DNA from: Flavobacteriaceae bacterium LSUCC0859
Lineage (GTDB): Bacteria; Bacteroidota; Bacteroidia; Flavobacteriales; Flavobacteriaceae
DNA: 64,000 nucleotides
Direction: 5' to 3'
Assembly: GCA_022239325.1 (NCBI GenBank)
Contig: JAKOGP010000002.1
Coordinates: 220,862-284,861, forward strand
Every line of letters starts with the position of its first letter. Position 1 is the stretch's first letter. The translations under genes and the position numbers were made by a program. Of this stretch, positions 55,481 to 63,256 are shown one piece after another. The notes below the pieces were generated by a model. That model was given only the letters and a program-made list of their open reading frames with translations, did no database searches and was not told where the DNA came from.

Positions 55481-55654
55481 TTAAAGGTGTTTTTTTAAGA
55501 ATAATGCAATATTAAAATAGGTGTAATTTTAAGCTTTAATTATACAATTAATAACAATAAAAATGAATGTTAACTGAGAAAAATAGATACTTTTTTAGAT
55601 TTATTTCCATTATGTTCAATGAGAAAAATCTAAAGCTCCGTGTTAATTTAATTG

Positions 55655-56122
55655 CTACAGTCCCAAGGCCTTTTTAAGCGCAATAATAGCCCCTATATGT
55701 ATGCCCTCGTGCACTAAATTAAAGGTCATGGCCTCTGACACATTCTGTAAGTTTACACCTGCAGAAGTTAAATAAGACTGGTAGGTTTTAAATACGCCCA
55801 ATGCCAGGTCTTCTTCAGTTCTGGTAATTAGCTCTATCAATGCCGCTTTTAAACGATCTACCTCTTCTAGAGTGGGTACATAACTAGCGTCTGGAATAGA
55901 TCCCTTTCTGTAGGCATGGATAAAGGCCTCTGACAAATGAGGCTCTAAGCCGCTTAGTTTATACACCAAAAGCTGCTGGGTAACAGCCACATGAGCTATG
56001 TTCCACCAAATGTTATTATTAAAACCTCTAGGAATTTCTACCAGTTTTTCTAAGGGTGTTTCTGTTAGAAATTTTACGTATAATTCTCGAGTCTTTTTGG
56101 TAATATATAAGAGGCTTTCCAT
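55655..56122 (-). CDS. DinB-family four-helix-bundle protein
   Basis: 155-residue DinB-like protein. The fold is marked by three metal-binding His positions: WNIAHVAVTQQ (about His44) and the C-terminal NLVHEGIHIG (about His136 and His140). DinB-family proteins include thiol-dependent transferases, but most members are uncharacterised. Length is normal. The 232 bp between this gene and gdhA hold a long-loop hairpin (TTTAGATTT/AAATCTAAA) but no further gene. Divergent from the ArsC-like gene with 66 bp between starts. Confidence 0.82.
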   Translation of the reverse strand: MESLLYITKKTRELYVKFLTETPLEKLVEIPRGFNNNIWWNIAHVAVTQQLLVYKLSGLEPHLSEAFIHAYRKGSIPDASYVPTLEEVDRLKAALIELITRTEEDLALGVFKTYQSYLTSAGVNLQNVSEAMTFNLVHEGIHIGAIIALKKALGL

Positions 56123-56188
56123 GATTGATTTTTTTTAAAAATAGTACAATTCCACTAAAATAGGTTTCTTTGTGTTAAAATAGATGCC

Positions 56189-56542
56189 ATGAAACATATT
56201 TACCACCTGAGTAGCTGTCAAACTTGCAAAAAAATTTTGGAAAACTTTGGGCCGCTGGACCATGTGACCCTTCAAGACCTCAAAGCTACCCATATTTCTG
56301 AGGCAGAATTAGACCAAATAGCAGCTCTAGTAGGTTCTTATGAAGCCCTATTTAACAGGCGCTCTAGGCTATATACCAGTCAGGGCCTTAAAGAGAGAAA
56401 ACTCTCAGAAGCAGACTTCAAGGAACTCATTCTCTCTCACTATACCTTTCTTAAAAGACCGCTAATCCGGGTTCATAATGAGGTATTTGTAGGCTATAAA
56501 AAAGCAGATATGGAAGCTGCAGCACTGGCACTTAAAGCTTAG
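56189..56542 (+). CDS. ArsC/Spx-family thioredoxin-fold protein
   Basis: 117-residue ArsC/Spx/YffB-type protein with thioredoxin-like fold. The N terminus has a redox CxxC (Cys10-Gln-Thr-Cys13), whereas classic ArsC has one catalytic Cys, and the C-terminal LKRPLIRV block is typical. True arsenate reduction is not assured: no arsR, acr3 or arsM lies nearby. A glutathione- or thioredoxin-linked reductase or a transcriptional Spx-like role are alternatives. A one-mismatch promoter box (TTTCTTTG) is about 20 bp upstream. The next gene follows after 52 bp. Confidence 0.82.
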   Translation: MKHIYHLSSCQTCKKILENFGPLDHVTLQDLKATHISEAELDQIAALVGSYEALFNRRSRLYTSQGLKERKLSEADFKELILSHYTFLKRPLIRVHNEVFVGYKKADMEAAALALKA

Positions 56543-56594
56543 GTTGCTTTATATAAAATCTTTAGCCGGGCTGGTATGTGAGGCCCAATAATAA

Positions 56595-57506
56595 ATGAAA
56601 GCACTTTTTAATAAAAGAAATCTAGCACTTTTGGCTGCTTTTGGTACTACCACCATATATGGTTTAAACCACACCATTGCCAAAGGAGTTATGCCAGACC
56701 ATGTTCAAGCCTTTGGGTTTATTATGCTCCGGGTAGCTGGGGCTGCAATATTATTTTGGGGCATCTCCCTTTTTAGGCCCCCAGAAAAAATAGATCGCAA
56801 GGACTGGGGGCTCATCCTCTTGGCTAGCCTTTTAGGTATGGCCATCAATATGCTCTCTTTTTTTAAGGGACTTTCTTTGTCTACTCCTATAAATTCTGCT
56901 GTTTTGGTCACCATATCTCCCATAGTGGTGATAGTGCTATCTTCTGTTTACCTCAAAGAAAAAATGGATTGGAAAAAAATCACTGGAATTGGGTTGGGAT
57001 TTTTAGGGGCGCTTGGCCTCATTTTATTTGGCCAAGAGGTGCGTGTAGACGCACCCAATATTTTTGCTGGCAACCTTCTTTTTGTAGTCAATGCTATTTC
57101 TTATGGTGCCTATTTGGTAGTGGCAAAATCCCTTATTCAAAAATATAGCCCCGTCACCCTTATGAAATGGCTTTTTACCATAGCAGTAGTTATCAACTTC
57201 CCTATATCCATCCAAGAATTTAACCAGATTGAATGGAGTGGAATGCCTTTACATATTTATGGAGCTATTGCATTTGTTATCTTGGGCACCACTTTTTGTA
57301 CCTATTTATTCAATGCCTTTGCACTCACCACGCTCAAAGCCTCTTCTGTTGGGGCCTTTGTGTATCTGCAACCCCTGATTGGTATTGTTTACGCTGTAGT
57401 CATGGGTAAGGATGAGCTCAGTGCTATTAAAATAATAAGTACCATAGCAGTTCTTCTAGGGGTGTATTTAGCTACCACCAAGAAAAAACTTAAAAATATA
57501 TCTTAA
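56595..57506 (+). CDS. EamA/DMT-family transporter
   Basis: 303-residue membrane protein with ten predicted helices arranged as two EamA repeats (about 8-140 and 155-297). Typical motifs include the end of TM4 (TISPIVVIVLSSVYLKEKMDWKKITGIGLGFLGA read in parts) and its counterpart near the C terminus (YLQPLIGIVYAVVMGKDELSA). Family members export amino acids, metabolites or drugs; the substrate cannot be assigned. Likely cotranscribed with the ArsC-like gene. Confidence 0.88.
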   Translation: MKALFNKRNLALLAAFGTTTIYGLNHTIAKGVMPDHVQAFGFIMLRVAGAAILFWGISLFRPPEKIDRKDWGLILLASLLGMAINMLSFFKGLSLSTPINSAVLVTISPIVVIVLSSVYLKEKMDWKKITGIGLGFLGALGLILFGQEVRVDAPNIFAGNLLFVVNAISYGAYLVVAKSLIQKYSPVTLMKWLFTIAVVINFPISIQEFNQIEWSGMPLHIYGAIAFVILGTTFCTYLFNAFALTTLKASSVGAFVYLQPLIGIVYAVVMGKDELSAIKIISTIAVLLGVYLATTKKKLKNIS

Positions 57507-57610
57507 ATATAAAACCGTCTCTAGATATTTTGAGTAGAAACTCATAGCATAGATATAGACGCGTTTCTTTATTAATTAAAAGAGTTTCATTAGGTCATCT
57601 TCCTCAGAAA

Positions 57611-58090
57611 TCAAGCACTCTTATGTTGTGGCTTTCTGGCGTATTTGCGAGTGTCTTCCTTGGTAAGCAGCTTGAAATCAACCGCCTTTTCAACTAGATC
57701 AAAAGCCTCTAAAAAAACTGCGGGTAGCCCTGTTAGTGAACGAGTATCTAAATCTATCCAGGCACCCATCATTTCACAGTGGGCAAAATTTTGACCTTTG
57801 TAATCATAAAAATTATGATGAAACTCAAAAAACATACCGTCTTCACTAAGGCCTTTAAGCTCCAAAGAAACAGATACTGGTTTTCCCGCAAAGGCCTCTT
57901 TAAAATAGTATATGTGCTCATAAAACACCACCGGTCCAATATTAAACTTTGCCATACTCTGCTGGTTAAAACCGCATTCCATTAAAAAACCCATACGGGT
58001 ATGGCTCATAAAATTCAGGTAGGCTGCATTGGCCAAATGCCTATTAGCGTCTAAATCACTCCAGCGAATATCAAAACTTTTTGTGTACAT
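57611..58090 (-). CDS. Acyl-CoA thioesterase, 4HBT hotdog family
   Basis: 159-residue hotdog-fold thioesterase of the YbgC/FadM class. The N-terminal FDIRWSDLDANRHLANAAYLNF contains the catalytic-region Asp (about 13) and the His/Asn positions; the KGLSEDGMFFEFHHNFYD block matches the rest of the fold. It probably hydrolyses acyl-CoA thioesters. It shares a compact divergent promoter region with the nitronate monooxygenase gene. Confidence 0.85.
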   Translation of the reverse strand: MYTKSFDIRWSDLDANRHLANAAYLNFMSHTRMGFLMECGFNQQSMAKFNIGPVVFYEHIYYFKEAFAGKPVSVSLELKGLSEDGMFFEFHHNFYDYKGQNFAHCEMMGAWIDLDTRSLTGLPAVFLEAFDLVEKAVDFKLLTKEDTRKYARKPQHKSA

Positions 58091-58093
58091 TTA

Positions 58094-58131
58094 TGATATA
58101 TTTGTTATGCATGCATAATATATCAAATGTA
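58094..58131. promoter_or_regulatory. Face-to-face promoters within a palindrome
   Basis: Plus-strand TATATTTG (58097-58104) and minus-strand TACATTTG (58131-58124) both match TAnnTTTG and point at each other. Between them lies a perfect 14-bp palindrome TTATGCATGCATAA (58105-58118), which extends imperfectly into TGATATAT/ATATATCA arms. Predicted starts fall inside the palindrome, so the divergent transcripts would overlap at their 5' ends. Confidence 0.5.
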
Positions 58132-58176
58132 AGTATGTTTTTATAAATGGCCCAAAAGCCTCCCTAAAAAAATAAA

Positions 58177-59151
58177 ATGTCTGAAAAAGCACCCTTCCTA
58201 AGCCAGCTAGATCTTCCAGTGGTAGCAGCTCCCATGTTTTTAATCTCCAACCCAAAAATGGTGATAGAATGCTGTAAAAATGGTATTGTAGGAACCTTCC
58301 CCGCCTTAAACCAGAGAACCTCAGAGGGTTTTGAAGCCTGGCTTATAGAAATTAAAGAAGCCTTAGCCCAATTTGAAAAAGAAACGGGTAAAAAAGCAGC
58401 ACCTTACGGGGTAAATCTTATTGTTCATCCCACCAATCCTAGATTAGAAGCAGACGTAAAACTCTGTATGAAACATCAGGTTCCCCTTGTCATTACCTCC
58501 TTAGGAGCCGTCTCCATGGTGGTAGACGCCATACACTCTTATGGGGGCTTGGTATTTCACGATATTATTAAGAAAAGACATGCAGAAAAGGCAGCAGAAG
58601 CTGGGGTAGACGGCCTTATATTAGTTTCTGCAGGTGCTGGAGGCCACGGTGGCACCCTAAATCCCATGAGCCTTATTGCAGAGGTAAAGTCTATTTTTAA
58701 TAAAACCATCTTACTTTCCGGTTGTATTAGCACTGGCCAAGACGTGGCTTCTGCTTTACAAATGGGAGCAGACCTAGCTTATATGGGAACCCGTTTTATT
58801 AACACAGAAGAGAGTGTGGCCCCGGAAGAATACAAGCAAATGATTATTGAGGCTGGTGCTAATGACGTCACTTACACCGCGGCCATATCTGGAGTCCATG
58901 CTAATTTTTTAGCTGCTAGCTTACAAGCTGCTGGAATTACGGAAGAAGACCTAAAAAAGGATGTTAAAATAGACTTTGGTAAAGAATTAGACACAGAGGC
59001 CAAGGCATGGAAAACCATCTGGTCTGCAGGCCAAGGAGTTACCACTATTAAAGATAGTATGCCTGTCCGTGCGCTTGTACAAAAGCTTAGAAAGGAATTC
59101 TTGGAAGCTTTGAAGCTACAGGCAAAAAACTTGGAGCGCTTTAAAAATTAA
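58177..59151 (+). CDS. Nitronate monooxygenase-like flavoprotein
   Basis: 324-residue FMN-dependent TIM-barrel protein of the nitronate monooxygenase (2-nitropropane dioxygenase) family. It opens LPVVAAPMFLISN, contains GGLVFHD and the FMN-phosphate and catalytic-His block LVSAGAGGHGG (His about 157), then LSGCISTGQDVASALQMGADLAYMGTRF in parts. It detoxifies propionate-3-nitronate or related substrates in characterised members; enoyl-reductase-like roles (FabK) are an alternative. Divergent from the thioesterase, suggesting acyl-metabolism linkage. Confidence 0.87.
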   Translation: MSEKAPFLSQLDLPVVAAPMFLISNPKMVIECCKNGIVGTFPALNQRTSEGFEAWLIEIKEALAQFEKETGKKAAPYGVNLIVHPTNPRLEADVKLCMKHQVPLVITSLGAVSMVVDAIHSYGGLVFHDIIKKRHAEKAAEAGVDGLILVSAGAGGHGGTLNPMSLIAEVKSIFNKTILLSGCISTGQDVASALQMGADLAYMGTRFINTEESVAPEEYKQMIIEAGANDVTYTAAISGVHANFLAASLQAAGITEEDLKKDVKIDFGKELDTEAKAWKTIWSAGQGVTTIKDSMPVRALVQKLRKEFLEALKLQAKNLERFKN

Positions 59152-59178
59152 ACCTGGCAAAAAATGACATTTGCTATA

Positions 59179-59281
59179 TCCTATTCTAGATGGGTATGAA
59201 AGGATCTCGTAACAGCTCGTTTCAAAAGAAAATATTTCTCCTCTCCTATTCTAAAAAGGTATGAAAGGGACTTGTAACACC
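59179..59281. repeat. Imperfect direct repeat, period 65 bp
   Basis: Two copies (59179-59215 and 59244-59281) share TCCTATTCTA, GGTATGAAAGG and TCGTAACA/TTGTAACA blocks. They lie in the untranslated gap after the nitronate monooxygenase gene and before its terminator, so they would be in the 3' UTR of that transcript. Confidence 0.7.
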
Positions 59282-59315
59282 GCTTATCACATAAAAAATA
59301 AAATTTGATTTTATT

Positions 59316-59340
59316 AAGCCCTTTTAAAAAAGGGCTTTTT
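59316..59340 (+). terminator. Terminator of the nitronate monooxygenase gene
   Basis: Stem AAGCCCTTT/AAAGGGCTT (59316-59324 with 59329-59337) followed by a short T tract to 59340. It lies 165 bp after the stop codon and just before the cytochrome c promoter. Confidence 0.75.
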
Positions 59341-59342
59341 AG

Positions 59343-59350
59343 TATCTTCG
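59343..59350 (+). promoter_or_regulatory. Candidate -7 box of the cytochrome c gene
   Basis: TATCTTCG, one mismatch to TAnnTTTG, 68 bp before the ATG at 59419. It supports the shorter protein start, because an ATG at 59305 lies upstream of it. Confidence 0.4.
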
Positions 59351-59418
59351 TTTTTCATAATTTTTTTACAAACAACTATGCAATGGGCTATAAAAGCCCT
59401 GCCCCTTATTTAATAGCT

Positions 59419-59895
59419 ATGAAAAAATCTATCCTATTGCTCTCTGCTGCGGTGCTTATGGCCAGCTGTGGAGAAAAGAAAAAAGAAGAGAGCGGTTTCC
59501 AAATGAACAGAACTAAAAAGGAAACTACTCTTAAAAAAGAAAAAGTAACTGTGCCAATAGACCTTACTAACAAAGGGATTGGCCCTGTAACTTCTGTATC
59601 TTTATCAGAAAATTTAGACCCAGATATGGTGTCTTTAGGACAAGAAATTTTTGAGGTGAAATGTACCGCCTGCCATATGCCTAATGCGCGTATGATAGGA
59701 CCTGCAGTAGCGGGTGTCTTAGAGAGAAGAAGCCCAGAGTGGGTCATGAACATGATCATGAACCCTACGGAAATGATTAAAAAAGACCCTATTGCCAAGG
59801 CCCTTTTAAAAGAGTATAACAATGCTATTATGCTCAATCAAAATGTGAATCAAGAAGACGCTAGAGCACTTTTAGAATATTTGCGCTCCTTATAG
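59419..59895 (+). CDS. Lipoprotein c-type cytochrome
   Basis: 158-residue predicted lipoprotein (lipobox LMASC, Cys17) with one c-type heme site CTACH (82-86) and a probable distal Met ligand at Met138 in NAIMLN. The link after the lipobox is charged and Lys-rich, a tether that lets the heme domain reach partners in the periplasm. Monoheme cytochromes of this type shuttle electrons to terminal oxidases or serve as subunits of reductases; no oxidase genes are nearby. ATG at 59419 is chosen for the signal peptide and the promoter box upstream. A strong bidirectional terminator follows. Confidence 0.87.
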   Translation: MKKSILLLSAAVLMASCGEKKKEESGFQMNRTKKETTLKKEKVTVPIDLTNKGIGPVTSVSLSENLDPDMVSLGQEIFEVKCTACHMPNARMIGPAVAGVLERRSPEWVMNMIMNPTEMIKKDPIAKALLKEYNNAIMLNQNVNQEDARALLEYLRSL

Positions 59896-59921
59896 TAATA
59901 GGAACTACTTAAAATAAGCTC

Positions 59922-59952
59922 AAAAAAAGGCCGCTAAAGCGGCCTTTTTTTT
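59922..59952. terminator. Bidirectional terminator between cytochrome c and SulP genes
   Basis: Perfect 13-bp stem (59922-59934 with 39-51 of the same hundred, 4-nt loop) with A7 and T8 tails serves both convergent genes. Confidence 0.9.
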
Positions 59953-59969
59953 ATCCCTACTATTTCCTA

Positions 59970-61496
59970 TTAAGCGTCTGCAACCACCTTATAAGTAGGG
60001 TCTTCCATTACGTTTACCTCAATTAGAGCATCGGCGTTGCGCAGCAAGGCCAAACAATCAGCGCTTAAATGCTTGAGGTGTACCTTTTTTCCTAGCCTTA
60101 CATATCGCTCGGTAATTTTATTTAAAGCCTCAATAGCAGACATGTCTACCACGCGGCTTTCCTTAAAATCTATAACCACATCTGAAGGGTCGTTTTGCAC
60201 GTCAAATTTTTCATTAAAGGCCGTTATAGAACCAAAGAACAAAGGCCCGTAAATTTCATAATGCTTTACACCCTTTTCGTCTACCGACTTTCTGGCCCGA
60301 ATGCGCTTGGCGTTGTCCCATGAAAAAACCAAGGCAGAAATTACCACACCAACTAAAACAGCTAAGGCCAAATTATGTAAGAAAATAGTTACCAGGGTAA
60401 CCAATACCATGACCAAAACATCAGATTTAGGCATTTTATTAAAGGTTCTTAAGCTAGCCCACTCAAAGGTTCCTATGGACACCATAATCATCAGACCAGT
60501 GAGGGCCGCCATAGGCATTTTTTCTATAAAGCTAGCTCCAAACATAATAAAGACAAGGAGCATCACAGAAGCTACAATACCAGAAAGTCTGGCCCTGGCC
60601 CCATTGGAAGTATTTATGAGACTTTGGCCTATCATAGCGCAGCCACCCATTCCAGAAAAGACCCCAGATAGTATATTTGCTGCGCCTTGGGCAACAGCTT
60701 CTTTGTTACCACTACCGCGGGTTTCTGTAATCTCGTCTACAATATTTAGGGTGAGTAAACTCTCTATAAGCCCTACTCCTGCTACAATAGCCGCAAAAGG
60801 GAAAATAATGCCCAGGGTCTCCAAAGTCCATGGAATTTCTGGTATATGAAAGGGTGGGAACCCCCCCCGAATGGAGGCTATGTCTCCAATGGTTCTGGTG
60901 TCAATATCTAGGAAAAACACCAGGGCAAAAATACTTAATATAGCTATGAGAGAGGCGGGTAAAGCCTTGCTCCATTTGGGAAGCCCCCAAATAATCAGCA
61001 TGGTTAAAAACACCAAGCCCAACAATACATAAAGGCTATCTCCAGTGAGCCATTGGCCGTTGGCGTCTTTAAACTGGGTGAGTTGCGACATAAATATGAT
61101 AATGGCCAAACCATTCACAAAGCCAAAAATCACTGGATGGGGTACCAGCCTCATAAATTTTCCAAGTTTTAGGATTCCTGCAGTAGCCTGAATAATTCCA
61201 GCTAATATGACGGTAGCAAAAACGTACTCCACCCCATAATCTTTAGCCAGGGTCACGATCACTACCGCAACCGCTCCTGTAGCTCCTGATATCATCCCTG
61301 GGCGGCCTCCAAATACAGAGGTAACCAATCCCATAACAAAGGCAGCATATAGTCCTGTAAGAGGAGATAGCCCTGCAATTAAGGCAAAAGCAATGGCCTC
61401 TGGCACCAGGGCCAGGGCTACGGTTAAGCCAGAGAGTACCTCTGTTTTATAGTTTACTTTCTGTGAAAAATCGAATAGGTTAATAAATTTCTTCAA
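59970..61496 (-). CDS. SulP-family anion permease with STAS domain
   Basis: 508-residue inner-membrane permease of the SulP/SLC26 family: 12-14 helices (about 10-390) and a C-terminal STAS domain (about 405-500, with DVVIDFKESRVVDMSAIEALNKI in parts). Signature elements are VALALVPEAIAFALIAGLSPLTGLYAA in parts and GGRPGMISGATGAVAV. Candidates for substrate are sulfate, bicarbonate or dicarboxylates; no carbonic anhydrase or cys genes are nearby to decide. The only plausible start is TTG at 61496, which gives the conserved MKKFINLFDF. Its leader is about 100 nt and can fold. Confidence 0.88.
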   Translation of the reverse strand: MKKFINLFDFSQKVNYKTEVLSGLTVALALVPEAIAFALIAGLSPLTGLYAAFVMGLVTSVFGGRPGMISGATGAVAVVIVTLAKDYGVEYVFATVILAGIIQATAGILKLGKFMRLVPHPVIFGFVNGLAIIIFMSQLTQFKDANGQWLTGDSLYVLLGLVFLTMLIIWGLPKWSKALPASLIAILSIFALVFFLDIDTRTIGDIASIRGGFPPFHIPEIPWTLETLGIIFPFAAIVAGVGLIESLLTLNIVDEITETRGSGNKEAVAQGAANILSGVFSGMGGCAMIGQSLINTSNGARARLSGIVASVMLLVFIMFGASFIEKMPMAALTGLMIMVSIGTFEWASLRTFNKMPKSDVLVMVLVTLVTIFLHNLALAVLVGVVISALVFSWDNAKRIRARKSVDEKGVKHYEIYGPLFFGSITAFNEKFDVQNDPSDVVIDFKESRVVDMSAIEALNKITERYVRLGKKVHLKHLSADCLALLRNADALIEVNVMEDPTYKVVADA

Positions 61497-61544
61497 TAGA
61501 CTCGTATTAGATGTTGCTAAAGATTATAAAATCCAAAATCTCTA

Positions 61545-61608
61545 AAGGAGTTGCTTTTAGTAAGCTCCTTCCTTTAAAAATCCTTATGGATTAGAAGCGG
61601 CAAAAATA
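61545..61608 (-). promoter_or_regulatory. SulP promoter box and structured leader
   Basis: Minus-strand TATTTTTG (61608-61601) matches TAnnTTTG. The following leader contains two hairpins, AATCC/GGATT and a bulged stem from AAGGA and GCTT (61545-61570). No known riboswitch was recognised. Confidence 0.4.
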
Positions 61609-61653
61609 CATCTTTTAAACGGAATGGAGGTTTTTGAGAAAAGGAGCGCTTAG

Positions 61654-61944
61654 CTTGGTCTTACAAGACCGGCTCATCCTCAGCTTCATTAAACAAAACT
61701 CTAAAGCTTACTTGGGTGCTATAAAACAAAAGCCCCAGGTCCTCACCCAGGGCTTTTAATCAACTAATTCTAACCTAAACAAAACTATAAAATCTAATGA
61801 AATGTAGCTTTAATATACAGTTATCAAGTTCCGTGCCAAAAACATTGTTTAAGGACGTTAAATAACAAAAAAATAAATTACTTGGGGTAGGGTCCCATAT
61901 TCAAAGTAATACTGTTGGTCCTTGGTATTACAAAACCCGCTCAT
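61654..61944. repeat. Imperfect direct repeat flanking the second small-RNA-like element
   Basis: A 24-bp unit with blocks CTTGGT, TTACAA and GCTCAT occurs at 61654-61677 and again at 61921-61944, with three mismatches over 24 positions. The first copy contains the perfect inverted repeat GGTCTT-AC-AAGACC. The copies bracket the hairpin element at 61723-61757. Confidence 0.55.
61723..61900 (-). ncRNA. Second small-RNA-like element sharing the 3' module of the 40.6-kb RNA
   Basis: On the minus strand the segment just before the hairpin (UUUCAU...UUUUAUAGUUUUGUUUAGGUUA) resembles that of the 40.6-kb element, and the hairpin again has an AAAAGCCC/GGGCUUUU stem (61750-61757 with 61728-61735) followed by UGUUUU. 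An inner GGU/ACC stem with a symmetrical UG/UG internal loop strengthens the fold. The 5' end is unknown: a one-mismatch -7 box TTACTTTG lies at 61908-61901 with TTTTG 22 nt further up. Not supported by any search. Confidence 0.4.
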
Positions 61945-62197
61945 TACTTGATAATTAAAGCGATGTATAACCCAAATACGGGGCCGATATAATAAAAAAC
62001 AACTTACTTCTGTAGAATGACACTGCTAAACAACCTGAGTACTAGATTGTGAAAATACAAATGGAATACCTCCCCATTTATTTAACTGCGATTGAATAGA
62101 CATAAAGCATTTTTAAAAACTGAGGTAAAAATAAGAATATTAGTAGCGCGGCTCATTAAAAATAAAGACTGTTTTATAAGAGGCATCTAAATTTAAG

Positions 62198-62233
62198 TAA
62201 ATTTGTAAATCGATTACCCTTTAGCTTAAAGGG
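62198..62233 (+). promoter_or_regulatory. gpsA promoter box and leader hairpin
   Basis: TAAATTTG (62198-62205) matches TAnnTTTG and lies 46 bp before the ATG. The leader has a perfect 7-bp hairpin CCCTTTA/TAAAGGG (62217-62223 with 62227-62233, 3-nt loop). Confidence 0.45.
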
Positions 62234-62251
62234 ACCATTTAAAGCTATCAA

Positions 62252-63256
62252 ATGAGTGATAAAAAAGAAGCAATAGGAGTTGTTGGAGGAGGAAGCTGGG
62301 CTACTGCCCTTGTAAAAATGCTTAGCGAGAACGGGCATAAAGTACATTGGTATATGAGAAATACGGAGGCTATTGATCATATTTTAAAAGAGCAGCACAA
62401 CCCCAATTATTTGTCTTCTGTGAGCTTTAATTTAGACTTTATAGTACTTAGTGGGGAGTTAGACCAGGTAGTTGGTGCAGTTCATAAAATTATTTTTGCC
62501 ATACCCTCTGCCTTTTTAGCGGGGGAACTGGAAAAAATGAGCGAATCTTTAAAAGACAAAGTTATTTTTTCTGCTATTAAAGGTATTGTGCCTCAAACTG
62601 GGCTTATTGTTGGAGCACATTTTAACCAGCACCATCAAGTGCCCATGGAACAGATTGGAGTAATTACCGGACCCTGTCATGCAGAAGAAGTAGCCCTGGA
62701 AAGGCTTTCCTTTTTAACCATAGCCTGTGCTAATATAACACTAGCAGAAGAGATGGCACAGGCACTAGACTCCCATTATATTAGAACCACCATTTCAGAT
62801 GATATTATTGGAGCAGAATACGCTGCTGTGTTAAAAAACATCTACGCCATAGCCGCAGGTATTGCCCATGGGCTCGGATATGGAGACAATTTTCAGGCGG
62901 TTCTGATGAGCAACGCCATTCGAGAAATGAAACGCTTTATAAAAAGGGTGTACGCCATGAAACGCAATATAAACCAAACCGCCTATTTAGGAGATTTATT
63001 GGTCACGGGGTACTCGGTCTTTAGCCGCAATAGAATGTTTGGCAATATGATAGGTAAGGGCTATACCGTGAAAAGTGCTACCATGGAAATGAATATGGTA
63101 GCAGAGGGGTATTACGCTACAAAGAGCGCCTTTGAAATCATGGATGCCTTAAATAGAAAATCTAAGACTCCCATTATAACTGCGGTATATGAGATTTTAT
63201 ACCTGCAAAAAAATCCAAAGTCTGTTTTTAAGCAGCTCATAGAACAATTAGACTAG
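62252..63256 (+). CDS. gpsA: Glycerol-3-phosphate dehydrogenase (NAD(P)+)
   Basis: 334-residue GpsA reduces dihydroxyacetone phosphate to sn-glycerol-3-phosphate for phospholipid synthesis. The NAD-binding fold starts GVVGGGSWATALVKML (GxGxxA-like), followed by IFAIPSAFL, SAIKGIVP and TGPCHAEEVA; the catalytic Lys is in EYAAVLKNIYAIAAGIAHGLGYGDN (read as AAVLKNIYAIAAG and GYGDN). Length is normal. Its stop codon overlaps that of glpD, which encodes the opposite, catabolic reaction, in a 4-bp CTAG. Confidence 0.94.
   Translation: MSDKKEAIGVVGGGSWATALVKMLSENGHKVHWYMRNTEAIDHILKEQHNPNYLSSVSFNLDFIVLSGELDQVVGAVHKIIFAIPSAFLAGELEKMSESLKDKVIFSAIKGIVPQTGLIVGAHFNQHHQVPMEQIGVITGPCHAEEVALERLSFLTIACANITLAEEMAQALDSHYIRTTISDDIIGAEYAAVLKNIYAIAAGIAHGLGYGDNFQAVLMSNAIREMKRFIKRVYAMKRNINQTAYLGDLLVTGYSVFSRNRMFGNMIGKGYTVKSATMEMNMVAEGYYATKSAFEIMDALNRKSKTPIITAVYEILYLQKNPKSVFKQLIEQLD

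Larger units (their letters stand above)
61497..62251. other. Long non-coding gap between SulP and gpsA genes
   Basis: 755 bp with no convincing protein gene or tRNA. It holds the SulP leader and promoter (61545-61608), an imperfect direct repeat (61654-61677 and 61921-61944), the second small-RNA-like element (about 61723-61900), an apparently featureless stretch 61950-62190, and the gpsA promoter and leader hairpin (62198-62233). Confidence 0.7.

Noticed and set aside
56189-56542. Arsenic resistance operon
   Set aside because: No arsR, arsenite exporter or arsM nearby, and the CxxC motif differs from classic ArsC.
60301-60849. 182-codon open frame antisense to the SulP permease gene
   Set aside because: Low-complexity Thr/Ile/Ala composition, no motif and fully inside the permease gene.
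61950-62190. tRNA or small protein gene in the gap before gpsA
   Set aside because: No cloverleaf with a CCA-ready acceptor stem and no ORF longer than about 20 codons with supporting signals.
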